64,000 nucleotides of DNA from Drosophila pseudoobscura (lineage: Eukaryota; Arthropoda; Insecta; Diptera; Drosophilidae): assembly GCF_009870125.1 (NCBI RefSeq), contig NC_046683.1, forward strand, positions 46,577,869-46,641,868, written 5' to 3'. The notes beneath the pieces were generated by a model that saw only the letters and a list, made by a program, of their open reading frames with translations, made no database searches and was not told where the DNA came from. Within the stretch, counting starts at the first letter, position 1. The number at the start of each line of letters is the position of its first letter. The position numbers and the translations under genes were made by a program. Below are positions 23,801 to 34,581 of the stretch, piece by piece.

Positions 23801-24238
23801 GCTTAGAATGTTTAAACCCAAACACGTTCCTCACACATCCATCTCGACACCATTTTAGAGCTGCATTATAGCTGTCGTTGTACCTGATACCGATGTACTG
23901 AAACAGTGGGCCACGGAGAACAATGTACGTGGCACACTCTCCGTCCTGTGCAATAATAAGAATGTCAAGGAACTGATCATGAACGACATGCTCAACTGGG
24001 GCAAACAGAGTGGACTGAAGTCATTCGAACAGGTGAGAGAAGTCGCCACCTCTTGACCCTATACCCTATAGTGTCCTATACGTGTCCTATTGCATTGCAG
24101 GTCAAGGATGTCTATCTACATCCGGATCCCTTCTCCGTACAAAACGGACTGCTAACGCCCACATTCAAGGCCAAGAGACCGCAACTTAAGAGCTACTTCA
24201 AGCCACAACTGGAGGATATGTATAAGCACTTGGATTAA
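14847..24238 (+). CDS. CG3961: Long-chain-fatty-acid--CoA ligase (ACSL family; CG3961 orthologue)
   Basis: Seven coding exons (14847-14913, 15415-15569, 22077-22250, 22325-23502, 23568-23796, 23859-24032, 24101-24238) give 704 residues. A leader exon may begin at the acceptor TTTTCCAG|G at 14720. The start is MTPEKSVIAY; its donor TTCT|GTAAGT (phase 1) fits the acceptor TCTTCCACAG at 15414. Exon 2 encodes the membrane anchor (YLGGTLGTITLSSLAASVAY, about residues 31-50), ending in the ACSL-typical YYFATRP. The ATP/AMP motif YTSGTTGNPKG is at 282-292. EGYGQTE and GWHHTGD (541-547) are the other adenylation and FACS motifs. The enzyme activates C12-C20 fatty acids on ER or outer mitochondrial membranes for lipid synthesis or beta-oxidation. 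Intron 2 (6.5 kb) contains alternative first exons. Confidence 0.9.
19609..19651 (+). repeat. (GGCATC)n repeat
   Basis: About seven copies of GGCATC with one GGCATG variant. Confidence 0.85.
20408..20452 (+). other. G-run cluster with G-quadruplex potential
   Basis: At least six runs of three or more G separated by 2-4 bases lie on the plus strand, about 270 bp upstream of a candidate alternative start at 20721. The pattern meets the usual G3+N1-7 quadruplex rule. A promoter role is inference. Confidence 0.6.
20721..20792 (+). CDS. Alternative first coding exon of the acyl-CoA synthetase gene
   Basis: The ATG at 20721 opens 24 codons (MSCCGQITSI to SDVLK) and ends at the donor AAG|GTAATC in phase 0, matching the common exon at 22077. 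The codons look like real Drosophila coding sequence. This N-terminus has no membrane helix. It starts with M-S-C-C, so it could instead be S-acylated, which is inference. The predicted isoform would be about 654 residues, or 666 with the candidate 36-nt exon at 20978. Confidence 0.55.
20978..21013 (+). CDS. Candidate 36-nt microexon of the acyl-CoA synthetase gene
   Basis: Twelve codons (IIYDHRQDIHHR) lie between an acceptor TTGGTTAG and a donor AGG|GTAGGT. The length is a multiple of three and the frame is open when joined in phase 0 between the alternative first exon (ends 20792) and the common exon (starts 22077). It might be used only with that first exon. The splice sites are moderate in strength. 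Confidence 0.4.
21014..22076. other. Intron before the common acyl-CoA synthetase exons
   Basis: AT-rich with C-rich patches. It ends in a (TC)n polypyrimidine tract and the acceptor TTACAG at 22076. Nothing else is recognised. Confidence 0.5.
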
Positions 24239-25680
24239 AGCAATACCTATATACATATATACGTATTCCTATACGTATACAAATGAAACACCAAAACACA
24301 AGAAAAACAACGAACCGAACTAAAGATAAAGATAATGATGATGATGATGATTCTGATGATGATGAAGATGATGCTGATAATGATAATGATAATAATGAGC
24401 AAAAGAATTCAAACGGATTAAAACATATGCCTATACCATACAAAACTGATGATAACTAAGACTACAGACGCAGATACTTGAAGGCCGAGAAACGGTAGAA
24501 GAGTCGAATTTTAAAGTTTCGTCAATTGTTAGCAACTAAGAGAAGCGCAAGATACACCAGATACAAATACAAATACAAATACAGATAAAATATAGGACGA
24601 GAGGAGGAGCACAGGAGACAGCCTTTTGACAGCCGCATTTTTACATAATTTAATCAAGAAACGAACTATTAACTAATATGTTAAATATACATATGTATTT
24701 CCCCTAACCGACCCCTTATGGTCTAGTTCAAAGTGAATAGAGCACGAATGCGTAGTCTGAACCAAAACACATACATATACTATAGCTAACTAACACATAT
24801 TGAGCCAGTTGAATAAAAGGAAAGCTTTAATTAACTATCTGCGAGTACGAGCTACACTCAGCGTTAGTTTAATAACTTTTAAAATTTATATTAACTCGAA
24901 ATTCTACGCAAGTGCGCTGAGCAACAACTAATCGGAGGAGCAGATCAAATAAAATACAATTAATATATATTTATAATAACAAAAAAAAGATCCACTTCTT
25001 TGGACTGCACTGTCTGCCTTACAAAACCAACAAACAAAAAACAAACAAAACAAACAAAAAAATGAAACGCAAAAATTGATCAAAAAATTGCAATAAATCT
25101 CTTAAATCCTAATAAGTAAACTTGATATGCTCGAAACAACAAACTAAAGCAGCATGATAATAATACTATTAAATAAACAAATCTTTTTTTCTTTATGTAG
25201 ATACAAAAGCAAATAATTCAAACTATGATTTGAAATAAAAACAAAAAATAATACGAATCAATGAAGTTTCTTAGACATCTTCCTCGCTCCCTTCTTCTAG
25301 CTTCCTCCCTCCCACGAAATTGAATTGCATTCTTGTGGACTGGATTTCTTTCATCATCATTTAATACCTTGGCAAATTTTGTAGACTTATAGGCGCATTC
25401 TGCGTGGTTTACATGCAATGACATTCAAGTTTAGCTTAGTTCAAAAGGGTGGCGTAGGCAATAGCTCTGCGAATGCTCTGGAATGCGAGACAAGAAGCAA
25501 GTTCAGAATTCTTTCAGCTGAGCCATTGGCTTCTCGTATCTCTCGTTGCATTTCTAATAAAAATTTACAAACAAAATGCTTGGGGTAAGGACTTATCTAA
25601 GTAGTAGTTAGGCATGCATCAATGACATTCGACTTAAATTCACTAAAGACGACGTTTGGGGAACTTTAACTATGTGGGAA
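24239..25680. other. 3' UTRs and spacer between convergent acyl-CoA synthetase (+) and Uggt (-)
   Basis: This starts with the 3' UTR of the synthetase gene, including a GAT/AAT-rich run at 24331-24396. Candidate poly(A) signals are AATAAA at 24812-24817 and another near 24948. The remainder is A-rich spacer leading to the Uggt stop. No gene is seen. Confidence 0.55.
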
Positions 25681-28600
25681 TCACAGTTCGCCGTGCTTGG
25701 GCTCTGGCGGTGGCGGCAGGGTGGTGACCACCACATGATCATCGACCGGATCGTCGTCTATGTCCCTGCTATGTGAGTTCTCATGATCCTCGATGCGGGC
25801 TAATAGTGTCTTCAGTTCCGCATCGTAATCCTTCCACTCGGGCACAATTCGTTGGGCTGCAGTCAGCTTCGCCTCCTTGGTCTGCGGATTGTTGCAGAGG
25901 TCGATGACTTTGGCACTACTGAACTTGCTGTCGCTGCACCAGGTCTGACACCACAGCCAGTCATCGGGCAGCGACTTAATGGCCACTTGATGTATCATAT
26001 TGTTGGGCAAGTCCTGATCCAGATTGGATAAACTGTTCGGGTCCTGGCTGAGGGCCTGGTACTGGCCACGCAACCTGTCGCCAGCCGCAATCTTGCGGAA
26101 CCGCTTCAAGTCCACCACGTACAAGGCGGAAATGTGATAGCGCCTGCCCATCAGATGGCTGCGCCAGTAGCCCTGCTTCCAGAAGCGGAAACCCTCCATT
26201 TCCTTGCGCGAGTCGCAGAACGGGGTGTAGGCATAGGGAGCTCCGCCCAGATCCAGGTCGTACAGCTCCTTGATGTCCGTCCTGACAATGGCATCGGCAT
26301 CCACGAAAATGATCTTCCTCACATTGAGGGGGAACAAGACATCCAGGAAGAGGATCTTATAGCCCCAAATGGTGCGCTGCTTCTCCGTTTGCTGGTGCAG
26401 CCAGCGCGGCCATTTGTACTGGACCAGCTCGTACTGGAAATTGTATTCGGCAGCCATGTGGGGCAGGAAATCGGTGAACTGTGGCGACAGATAGTTCTTC
26501 AGGAACCAAAACTTCACCGGAGATTTCGTATGCTTGAGCAGGGAGATCATCATAATCCTGAGCAGGCGTTCGTACAGGTGTCCCGAGGCCACCGAGAATA
26601 TATTGATGGTCTCGGTATCCTCATCGTTCGCTGCCTGGTTCCCGTTGCTGCCACCGAAGCTGCTGGCAATACTGTTCCAAATGCCCGACTGTGCCGCCTG
26701 GTCGGTGTCATCGGCGAGCAGCTCGGCCTGCTGCATTCCCGGCTTCTTTGAGACTCGCAGCTTGATGACATGCGACCGCAGAGAGGTGATTAGCACCTGA
26801 ACTACCGAGGAACCTGCATCGTAGTGAGTATTGTCGCCATCGATATGACTTATTCCATAAATGTCCGTTGATTTTCCGTCGCGTAGCCTCAGGGACCAGG
26901 CTCCGGGATTGGCCTTCAGCTGGAAATAGCCCAGATTGGCCATCACTATGGTGTCCACCAGGGTGGTCTCGCTCTTGGTACCCAACACCAGTTGGAGGCC
27001 TCTCGGCGGCGTTCCGCTGGAGGCATCGAAGCAGTGACCCTCCAGCAGCAGGTACTCCAGATCGAATTCGCTGTGAACGGGTCCTCCGATCTCCGACAGT
27101 TTGATGTTATCCAAATCGTAGACAGCTCGCACAGCCTCCACCAGCCAGTTTTCGGGAACCTGGATCTGCTGGGTTAGCAGAGGATTGGCCGGCAGGCCGC
27201 TGAACTTGGCCAGAGGACCGTCCGACCTGACTCCGTTTGCTTCAAACTGGATCTCCGGCTCCACAACGTATCGGTAGAAGTTCTTCACTGGCATATCACT
27301 GTGCTGGGGCACTGGGATCATGTAGAGACTCAACTGGCAGTTGAGGACCTGCCGCAACAGGATCAGCATGGGCGCCATCTTCTGTGCACCTCTCGAGGCA
27401 GGGTCCAGTACAGCGACAACATCAAAATGCGGTAACTTTTCCTGTTTGGGGGGCAGAAGCACCACCGAATGATCAGTCTTCAGATCGGTGGGCATCTTGA
27501 AGCGATTCTTCGTCTGTCTGGGCAGGAGGCTGGCGTAGAGCTTAAGCAGGGTATCGCTGGTGAAATCCGCACCGACATCTTGGGCAGATTCCTTAAGTAC
27601 TTGACGCACCTTATCGCCGTATTGCAGGGAGCTGAACCGGGCCAACAGGGCAAAGTCCGCACTATCGAAGCTCTCGTCTGCGGAAAGCGGACCATACAAT
27701 CGTCCGTTGCCAATGACCAATCGCTGGGACTTGTTCAGACCCAACACACGCTGAGCATACACTCGCAGCATCTTCAGATGCAGCTCCGTGGAGCCCAGTA
27801 TGTCCTGCACCTTGGACGGTACTTCAATCTTCTCCTTGGGCTTCTTCAGCCACTTGAGTACCTGCTCTGTGGCCTGAGCCGATGGAAGAGTCTGCATGGC
27901 GGCCCAAGCCAAACGATTTAGGTTCTTGGAATCCCCTGCCGGAACGTTTTCAGTGTTGGGTATGAATGCCAGGCGAACGCTCTCTCCCCCCTGGACGTAT
28001 TCCAGGGCATGGGTGAGCAAACTGCGTCCCTCCTGCGTGTCCAGGTCCGCAAACACCCAAATGGTAAGGAACTGCAGAGAGGCTCGGCCAATCCGCTCCG
28101 TGGACTTCTTGCCGCCAAAGAACTTGAGGTTCTCCATCACCGTGGCCGTCATGTCCCGGTTGGAGAGCCTGTTCAGGGCGGCCACATTGCCCAGCTGCTT
28201 GTAGGCCACCCCATTAATGTCCAGGTACTTGACGTCCTCCTGGCTGAGAATGCGCTGATTGAGTCTGGGCATGACATGGGGCTGGTTCATAAGGTAGTCG
28301 ATGGCCACGTCATTATCCGTCATCTCGCCCTTGTAGACGGCCTTCTGCAGAGTGCTCGTGTGCGTCATGATCTCGGTGAAGATAGCCTCCTCGAATTCAC
28401 TATCCGCCGTGACAATATTGCTGGGCATGGGCACCCCGTTGAGCAGGGCCTGCGGCTGTCCCTTGTCGGAGAAGCCCAGTCGTTGGACAAACTCTGTCGC
28501 CAGCTCGCGGCCATAATCGTAGGTGGAGTCCTCCTCAATGAACTCCTCGGCCTTCGCATGGGTGAGGGTGCTGAACTCCTTTGTCAGCTGCTTCACGATG

Positions 28601-30390
28601 TGCTCCTTCTTGACCACCTTCGTTTCGCCCACCGCCGCGTAGATGTCAGTGAGGAAACTCAGGGCTGCTCGGGCATCCTTCTTCTGGCTCACATAGTTGA
28701 AGGCACACGTGATGGCTATGTAATCCTCGGCAGTGTCCTTGCCGGCCTCCCTGGCATCGAACACCAAACCGAGACGAATGGGAGCCTGGTGAATGACAAA
28801 GGATTCGGAAAGCTTGATTACACTCCTGGCCGTCAGCTGGAGGGCATCCACCACCAGGACCAAGTTAAACACATTCTTCCTGATGTTCCTCAGCATGCCG
28901 GGGAAGGTGGGCCGCAGCAGATCCATTACCGACGACGGCCAGCGTCTGTACTGAGCATCGGTTTCGATATCATTGATCCACTGCACTGCCGTGTCCCTGA
29001 TGTCAATGGCAAACTCCTTCTTGCTGGAGGCCGTCAGATCCAGGGCCAGCAGAGAGCTGGCCAGGCCTCCCCTCACATTGTTGCTGTGCAGACTCTCCAG
29101 CACCCGCATCTCCGAGCGCAGGGTCTCCACCATGGAGTACAGATCCATGGTGTCCGCATCGAAGAACAAGCCATTGATGAACAGCGCTCCATCTGGGGGG
29201 GCCACGTTCAAGCTGCGCCCGAATGTATCCGTGTTGTGCTTGACCTCTGCCCTCAGAGATTCCGTCACCTTGTGGGCCAGCAGTGTCCTGGCCAGCATCG
29301 GGAAATTGTGGGCAGTGTATTGTAGAATCTGCAGGGTCTCATCCCCCTGGATTTCTGCAATGGCAGCAGTGGCCTGCAGGCCCAGATCCTGGAATTCCCA
29401 GGCCTTCAGCTGAGCGATCTCATCGTTGCCCTGCAGAAGTCGTTGGCGCAGCTGGTCCAGGGCTCGCTTAAGAGTGGGATGCTTGTTCTTTAGCACCTTA
29501 AAGTCAAAGCCGTGCACATCCGATTCATTGTCCAGGTCCTCATCCAAAGTAGAGCCTGCTTCGGGCTTGGGAGCATCGTCTTGACTCTTGTACTCGGTGC
29601 TCTTCAAGTGCAGCTCCACGCCATAGCCAGAGAGGCGTACCGGCTGCTTCTCCTTCTTGGCCAAATGATGGCGCAGGATGTAACGAATCTTACCATTATT
29701 GGCCTCCTGCTCCAGGAGCTTGTGATACGAGCGAAACTGAGCGCTACCCAAGTCAGCATACAAGACAACCGTGCGGGTGTTATTCTCACTGCCCGGATAG
29801 ATGTGATCGAAGCTGTAGGTATCCACAGGCGAATCCAAGCTGTCTTTGGCTCGCGCCAGCCCCAGTTTCTTCTCCAACTCCGCGTAGCTGCAGGCCAACT
29901 CAGTGCCGACTTGGGCGAAAGTAGAGCCTTGGCAGGCGCCACCGCTGCGCAGTTCGTCCGACAGCTGGAAGTGTGTCTGGATGCGGGGCGTCAAGCTGTG
30001 CATGGACACCACCAGCTTGAGCAAAGGCAGCACCGGTGAACTTACATGAGTCTTGACCAGTTCTAAGGCGGCATTATACATCTGCGACTCCGTATCTAGA
30101 CGAGAATAATAATCAATCAAGCAATCAGTACACGGTAGCTCAACCATCGAGATCTAGTACAAACCATATTCGTTCAGAGCCGTGTCCAGCTTGGTCACCC
30201 CTCGGACGTAGTCCCAGAAGAGGCCAGCCTGCTCGTCAGCTAAATACTCGGCAATTTCCAGATACAATGGCGTCTGCGTCCATTTGGCATTGATGAGTGT
30301 GGTTATGGGATAGCTCTGGCTGGATTCTGCGTTGGCCAAGATCGGTGCCGCTGACTGCAGCAGCACAAACACACACAAGAGACGTAACAT
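25681..30390 (-). CDS. Uggt: UDP-glucose:glycoprotein glucosyltransferase (ER folding sensor)
   Basis: Exon 1 is 30165-30390 and exon 2 is 25681-30095. The donor G|GTTTGT (phase 1) joined to TCTAG|AT keeps the frame and gives 1546 residues, the family's usual length. There is a signal peptide (MLRLLCVFVLLQSAAPILA). A long region with the family's thioredoxin-like domains and beta sandwiches follows. The C-terminal GT24 glycosyltransferase starts around residue 1230. Its metal/UDP-binding D-A-D (FVDADAIVRTD) is near 1341, with a further acidic motif NLDQDLPNN near 1433. The protein ends in HGEL, an ER-retrieval signal. The enzyme re-glucosylates Man9GlcNAc2 on misfolded glycoproteins so that calnexin/calreticulin can rebind them. 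Long antisense ORFs inside it are shadows. It is divergent from Rad9. Confidence 0.95.
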
Positions 30391-30727
30391 TGTTTGCTTG
30401 CGTGTTTGTTATATGTTTATTGCCAAGTGCATAGCGGCTGGGCAAACAGGGGCGTGCTTTATGCTTTTCCACTTGTGTCTATTTACTTTTTCAACTATTT
30501 TAAATTCGATTTTTGCTGGTTTTCTTAATTAAATTTAGAACTGATGTGGCGTTTGACCGGCTGCATTACAATGTGGCTGCACGTCTAACAGGCCCGACAT
30601 TCCTGGTATTTTGCGGTATAATTCGTAGACTTTCTCTGCTTTGGCCACACCTTTCTGTTTGTTTACAAATTTCAGCGCGAACTTCGTGCCGCCGCCAGGA
30701 CAGTTTTTTCTTTTTTTTTTATTGCAA
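30391..30727. promoter_or_regulatory. Divergent promoter region, Uggt (-) / Rad9 (+)
   Basis: Only 337 bp separate the two start codons. There is no TATA box. A GGTATTTT at 30605-30612 matches Ohler motif 6, and TTGGCCACACC near 30642 is close to motif 1. Both are typical of constitutive Drosophila promoters. Confidence 0.45.
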
Positions 30728-32277
30728 ATGAAATACACTTTAGAAGGCAGCAATGCGCGCGGTAAGACATTGTAGGGAAATAAGCACTGCTTGTACTCAA
30801 TCCTATCATTCATAGTTATTGCAAAGGCCGTGCAGTCCCTTTCCAAAGTGGGCAAGGAAATGTTCATCGAGATCGAGCAGCAAGGACTACAAATGAGGGC
30901 TATAAACGCCACACAGTCGGCGGTGGGCAGCATTTTCTTTAAAAGGTCCATGTTCGAGGTGTTCGACATGCCTCCAAGCTCGGACTTTTATTGTAAAATA
31001 TCCATGAAGGGCTGTCTGGCCGTATTTCGCAATATGAACGAGGTGCAGTGCGGCACTTAATGTTTGTGCCAAGTCTTTTATTAAATCAAAATGCCCATTT
31101 CAGGTAGAGTACTGCGAGCTAAACCTTATCGACAATCAGACAAATCTCCAGGTGAATCTGCGCTGCAAGCTAGAGACCACCAAAGAGGCCACCATTTCCA
31201 TTATCGATGATCAGAACATCAACACGAACGTCGACACGGACCAGAGACCAAATATGTATGTTCATGTTTCAACATATTCAACGTGCAATAATTGTTACCA
31301 TACCCGCTCTTAGCATACGGGGCGACCACAAGCTTTTCATGGACATCTCCAACAATTTCAATTCCGCGGAAGAGGAACTAACAATGGAGGCCAACACAGG
31401 CAGTCTGGTGGCCAAGAACTACATCGAAGGCGCTCGGGTGAATGATAAATTTATGCGAACGCAACTAAAACTGAAGCCCAGCGAATTCGACCAGTATCAG
31501 GTGACTAAGGAGACAATCATTACGTTTTGCATCAAGGAGTTTCGGGCTTTCCTGCTCTTTGCCGAGTGCTTGAATACTTCGCTGTCGCTGGAATTCGACG
31601 ATGCGGGCAGTCCCTTCATGCTAAAAATCAAGAAACATGGCGAGATCGAGTGTCTCTTGATAATGTCCACATTGTCTCCGGATGATGTAAGCTTCTCGGA
31701 CGATTACTGCCAGCGAGACCTGACCGTCGAAGATGAAGATGTGCCAGCTGCATCTTCTAAACGCAAGAGCAGTACCCCGGGTCCAAGTGTGCAGCAAAAG
31801 CGACTACAGCAGGATGGCCTGGTGGATATAGATTCGAGTATGGGAACCCCGCTCTTTCAGTTTCGACCCTCGGAAGCGCCGTCTGTGCAGCAGGCTCGAT
31901 TATTAGCGGAGGTGGACACTGTGATTCTGATCGAAGATGAGGCAGAGGAAGAGGCACTGATGCTGGCAGCAGCCGACGCTGCCCTGGAGGCCAGCCAGTC
32001 GGTTCTTCCGACAACTGTGCCCGAGTCAGCAGTCGCCCCCGCACCGCCGAACAGTACAGAAGTTTGCTTCTACAATACAGACGATGTGCCACCCACGCAG
32101 TCTCCCACGTTTCCTGCTGACGACCATCTGGATGATGATGAGAGCATACCGCAGTCCCCCGAACGCGTGACCAGGATGCGCACCATCTTCTCACGATGTT
32201 TCCAGAGCACATACGTTCCACGCGAGCCGTCGCCCAACAGTCAGGCGTATGCTCCCAACTCCGATACAGAGGATTAG
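30728..32277 (+). CDS. Rad9: Rad9, checkpoint clamp (9-1-1) subunit
   Basis: Four exons (30728-30761, 30816-31042, 31104-31255, 31314-32277) give 458 residues. The start is MKYTLEGSNAR, then VIAKAVQSLSKVGKE, the family N-terminus. The first 265 residues or so form the PCNA-like double fold (FFKRSMFEVF, CLAVFRN, KLFMDISNNFNSAEEEL, EFRAFLLFAE). The rest is an acidic, flexible Ser/Pro-rich tail with SP sites (TQSP, PQSPER, EPSPN) and a final NSDTED, a casein-kinase-2-like site. In other animals a similar tail site recruits TopBP1 for ATR activation. Rad9 pairs with Hus1 and Rad1 as the DNA-damage clamp. The exon 2 donor (GAG|GTGCAG) is weak but keeps the frame. Confidence 0.88.
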
Positions 32278-32291
32278 CCTATATTTGTTCG

Positions 32292-32303
32292 TTTATTAAT
32301 AAA
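32292..32303. terminator. Palindromic bidirectional poly(A) signal
   Basis: TTTATTAATAAA reads AATAAA on both strands. It lies 14 bp after the Rad9 stop and 22 bp after the stop of the convergent minus-strand gene, so one 12-bp palindrome can serve both transcripts. Confidence 0.6.
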
Positions 32304-32325
32304 TTTGTGTGTTTGTAGTCAATTC

Positions 32326-32883
32326 TCACGCATTCCTTATATGTATATGCGGCAGGAAACTGCCGCCAGCCATCACGGCCGCCGTCCGGGACTGCAACTC
32401 ACTGACATGGCGCTGGGCCTGCTGCAGGGACGTGTGGGCCGACTGCATGGACAACTGTGACTTAATGAGCATTTGGTCAGTGGTCAGCAACTGCTTGGAG
32501 GCGTTCACCACAAGATTGCGTGTCAGCGCTGTCAGAGCTCTCCAAATGGCAATGTTGTTTTCAACTGAAAGATTGAACTTTTATTGGACTCTAAAGGAAA
32601 ATATCTTGTGAATTACTTACTTAGTTTGCGCTGCAGCAGATTGTTGCGATAGATCGAGGCTGTGCTGGACGACACATGGGTGCTCCGCCTCTGCTCGTAG
32701 ATGTCTTCATCGTCGTCATCCTCCTCGGTTGCCTCCCCTGGAACCTCTGCTGCAAAAATCTACCACCGGAAGCGATTTATAAGTAGAGTAGCTATCCTCC
32801 CTTTCTGACCAAATATTTACCTTGTGCTGGTCCTGCAGCTCCTCATCGGATTCAGAGGCTTCTCCTCTCACCAGATCAGCCAT
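32326..32883 (-). CDS. Unidentified 146-residue acidic/helical protein
   Basis: Three exons (32821-32883, 32621-32759, 32326-32564) join in frame (AAG|GTAAAT, TAG|ATT, CTAA|GTAAGT, TTTCAG|TT) to give 146 residues. The N-terminal half is acidic ([27 protein letters not shown]). The C-terminal half is one long predicted helix ([20 protein letters not shown], then [20 protein letters not shown]), heptad-like and probably coiled coil, ending [13 protein letters not shown]. There is no signal peptide or membrane segment. Such small coiled proteins occur in multisubunit complexes (tethering, BLOC/BORC, kinetochore), but I do not recognise the family. Its start faces away from Rad9, with which it converges. 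Confidence 0.8.
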
Positions 32884-33029
32884 TTCAGTTTTAGCTAATT
32901 AACGAACGGTTCGAGAACAGCTGACCCACTGCTATGGCAGTATTTTCTAGTATTTTCCGAATCTTGAATTCAGAAAATTATACCATACAAATTCAATATT
33001 TATTTAGTTTTCTGGAGCAAAACGAATCC

Positions 33030-33190
33030 TTCCGATAAGGAAGCGTTTCCGAATTCACTGCCGCCTCCTTCTACGCCCTTACTCATTCCCCTCTTCCCTT
33101 CGTCGTTCTGTGTGCGTCCCCTGGCAGAGGAGAGTGAGATAGCAGCACAGCTGGTGTTGGTGTGAGAAGTGAAAGAGGGAGACAGAAAAA
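33030..33190 (-). mobile_element. DINE-like repeat fragment
   Basis: Read on the minus strand this matches the interior of the element at 39230-39330: CTTTCACTTCTCA, then CCAACACCAGCTGTG, TATCTC and CCTCTGCCAGG follow in the same order. Both ends of the element are missing. It lies between the unidentified gene and Grx1, which also leaves 33191-33635 as AT-rich spacer with nothing else recognised. Confidence 0.6.
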
Positions 33191-33635
33191 ATGGAAACCG
33201 ATTCGAATATTCGAATAAAATAATTATTTGGTTAAGACATAGCGGAAAACCCCCTACCCGCATTAACAAACAAATCAATTTATCCCGTTTACGAACATCG
33301 ATACCAAAAGACAGGGAGAAAGAGAGAGATAGAGCATGTGGCAGTCAATCTTTATACATTTTATACATGTCGTCTCATGAATGAACAATTTTCCCTCAAA
33401 CTATAACGTGCTAGAAATACATATTTCATTGGACTAGTTAGTTCCTTGGAGCTCCGGTGGCACCATTTCCTCCATATAGCAGACTGAAAAATTGTCCCCT
33501 CCATGAATAGCAGCAATGACTCATGGATCAATATTAGCTGAAATCATCTATAGAGACTTTAATCATGATGATAACTTTTGTACATGAAAGCGAGCTTAAC
33601 ACCAGATATCCACGTGTATAGTGTTGCACCACCGA

Positions 33636-34100
33636 TTAGGCAAAGTATTTTTGGAGATCTCCCGTATCGTACATTCGTTTAATGTCCGTGCCGCCACCAA
33701 CGAATTTTCCATCAATAAAGACTCGAGGCACCTGAAAATTTACCAAAAGAGATAGATACAAATAAAACTTTTATTATCAAAACGAACATACCGTCCTGGC
33801 ACCTGTAATCGTGCCCAACACGGTCTGGATCTCGTCGCCGTCTGGATTGCCGTCCAGCTCAATGACTGTGGCCTGCACATTGAGCTTCTGGAATGGCTGC
33901 AAAGACAGAAAGTTGTGGCGTAATGCGACTGTTAACGATATTTCCGCTTATCTCACCTCCTTTGCCATTTTGCAGTAGGGACAGAAGGTTTTGCTAAATA
34001 TCACCACCTTATGGCTGGCAATGGTGTTCTCAACAAACTTTGCAGACTTCGAAGACATGTCGATGGTTTGTGACCGCAGCGATGAACCAATAGAGCCCAT
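33636..34100 (-). CDS. Grx1: Glutaredoxin Grx1 (dithiol, CPYC)
   Basis: Three exons (33957-34100, 33792-33896, 33636-33731) give 114 residues. The active site is FCPYC at residues 39-43. The other glutathione-site motifs are TVP (cis-Pro) at the exon 2/3 junction and GGGTD in exon 3. The protein is a class I glutaredoxin that uses glutathione to reduce disulfides and protein-glutathione adducts. The first ATG in frame is at 34100 and gives MGSIGSSLRSQT. This matches an N-myristoylation consensus (Gly2, Ser6), suggesting a membrane-tethered form. A second Met at residue 15 (MSSKSAKF) would give the core cytosolic enzyme. Same strand and close to dysb. Confidence 0.93.
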
Positions 34101-34581
34101 ATGATCAAAATCCAGGAGGGGGAACGGAAATTTCACGGGCTGCGTCGAAAGCGATTGCGGCGAAGATCGTTGATTTGATAAGCGTTGATGAGCAATCGGC
34201 AAACTGCGTGGAAGTTTATATTATGATGCCTTTGGTAAGGTTAACAATTGTTGTTGTTCGTGTTCGGACTGGAGTTGCCAGACCGCTGACCCACCATCTG
34301 ACAATAATCGACAGCATCTCTAATTTGGTTTAAATAAATTTAATATTTCTAGAAAATACCAATTATGTATACTAATAACAGTAAAATAATGTTTGCTATA
34401 TTAAATTTAAGAACAGTTTTGAAGTAAATCGCCTGCTCTCAAAATATCCGTGAGATATCCGGCGCTGCCATATCGAGCCCAAAAACTGGGCATTTTAAAA
34501 TATGTTTGTAAAAAAACGAAATTAACTGCATATTGCACATGTAAAGGCACAAATGGGATTGCTCTAGGTGAATCAAACATC
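34101..34581. other. Spacer between dysb (-) and Grx1 (-)
   Basis: It holds the 3' UTR of dysb and the 5' region of Grx1. No TATA box or repeat is recognised. Confidence 0.4.

Noticed and set aside
22759-23871. 370-codon plus-strand ORF in a second frame across synthetase exons
   Set aside because: It overlaps the family-matched frame and reads through two introns, giving Gly/Arg/His-rich nonsense.
28009-29325. 438-codon plus-strand ORF and other long ORFs inside Uggt
   Set aside because: These are antisense shadows of Uggt, caused by GC-rich third positions.
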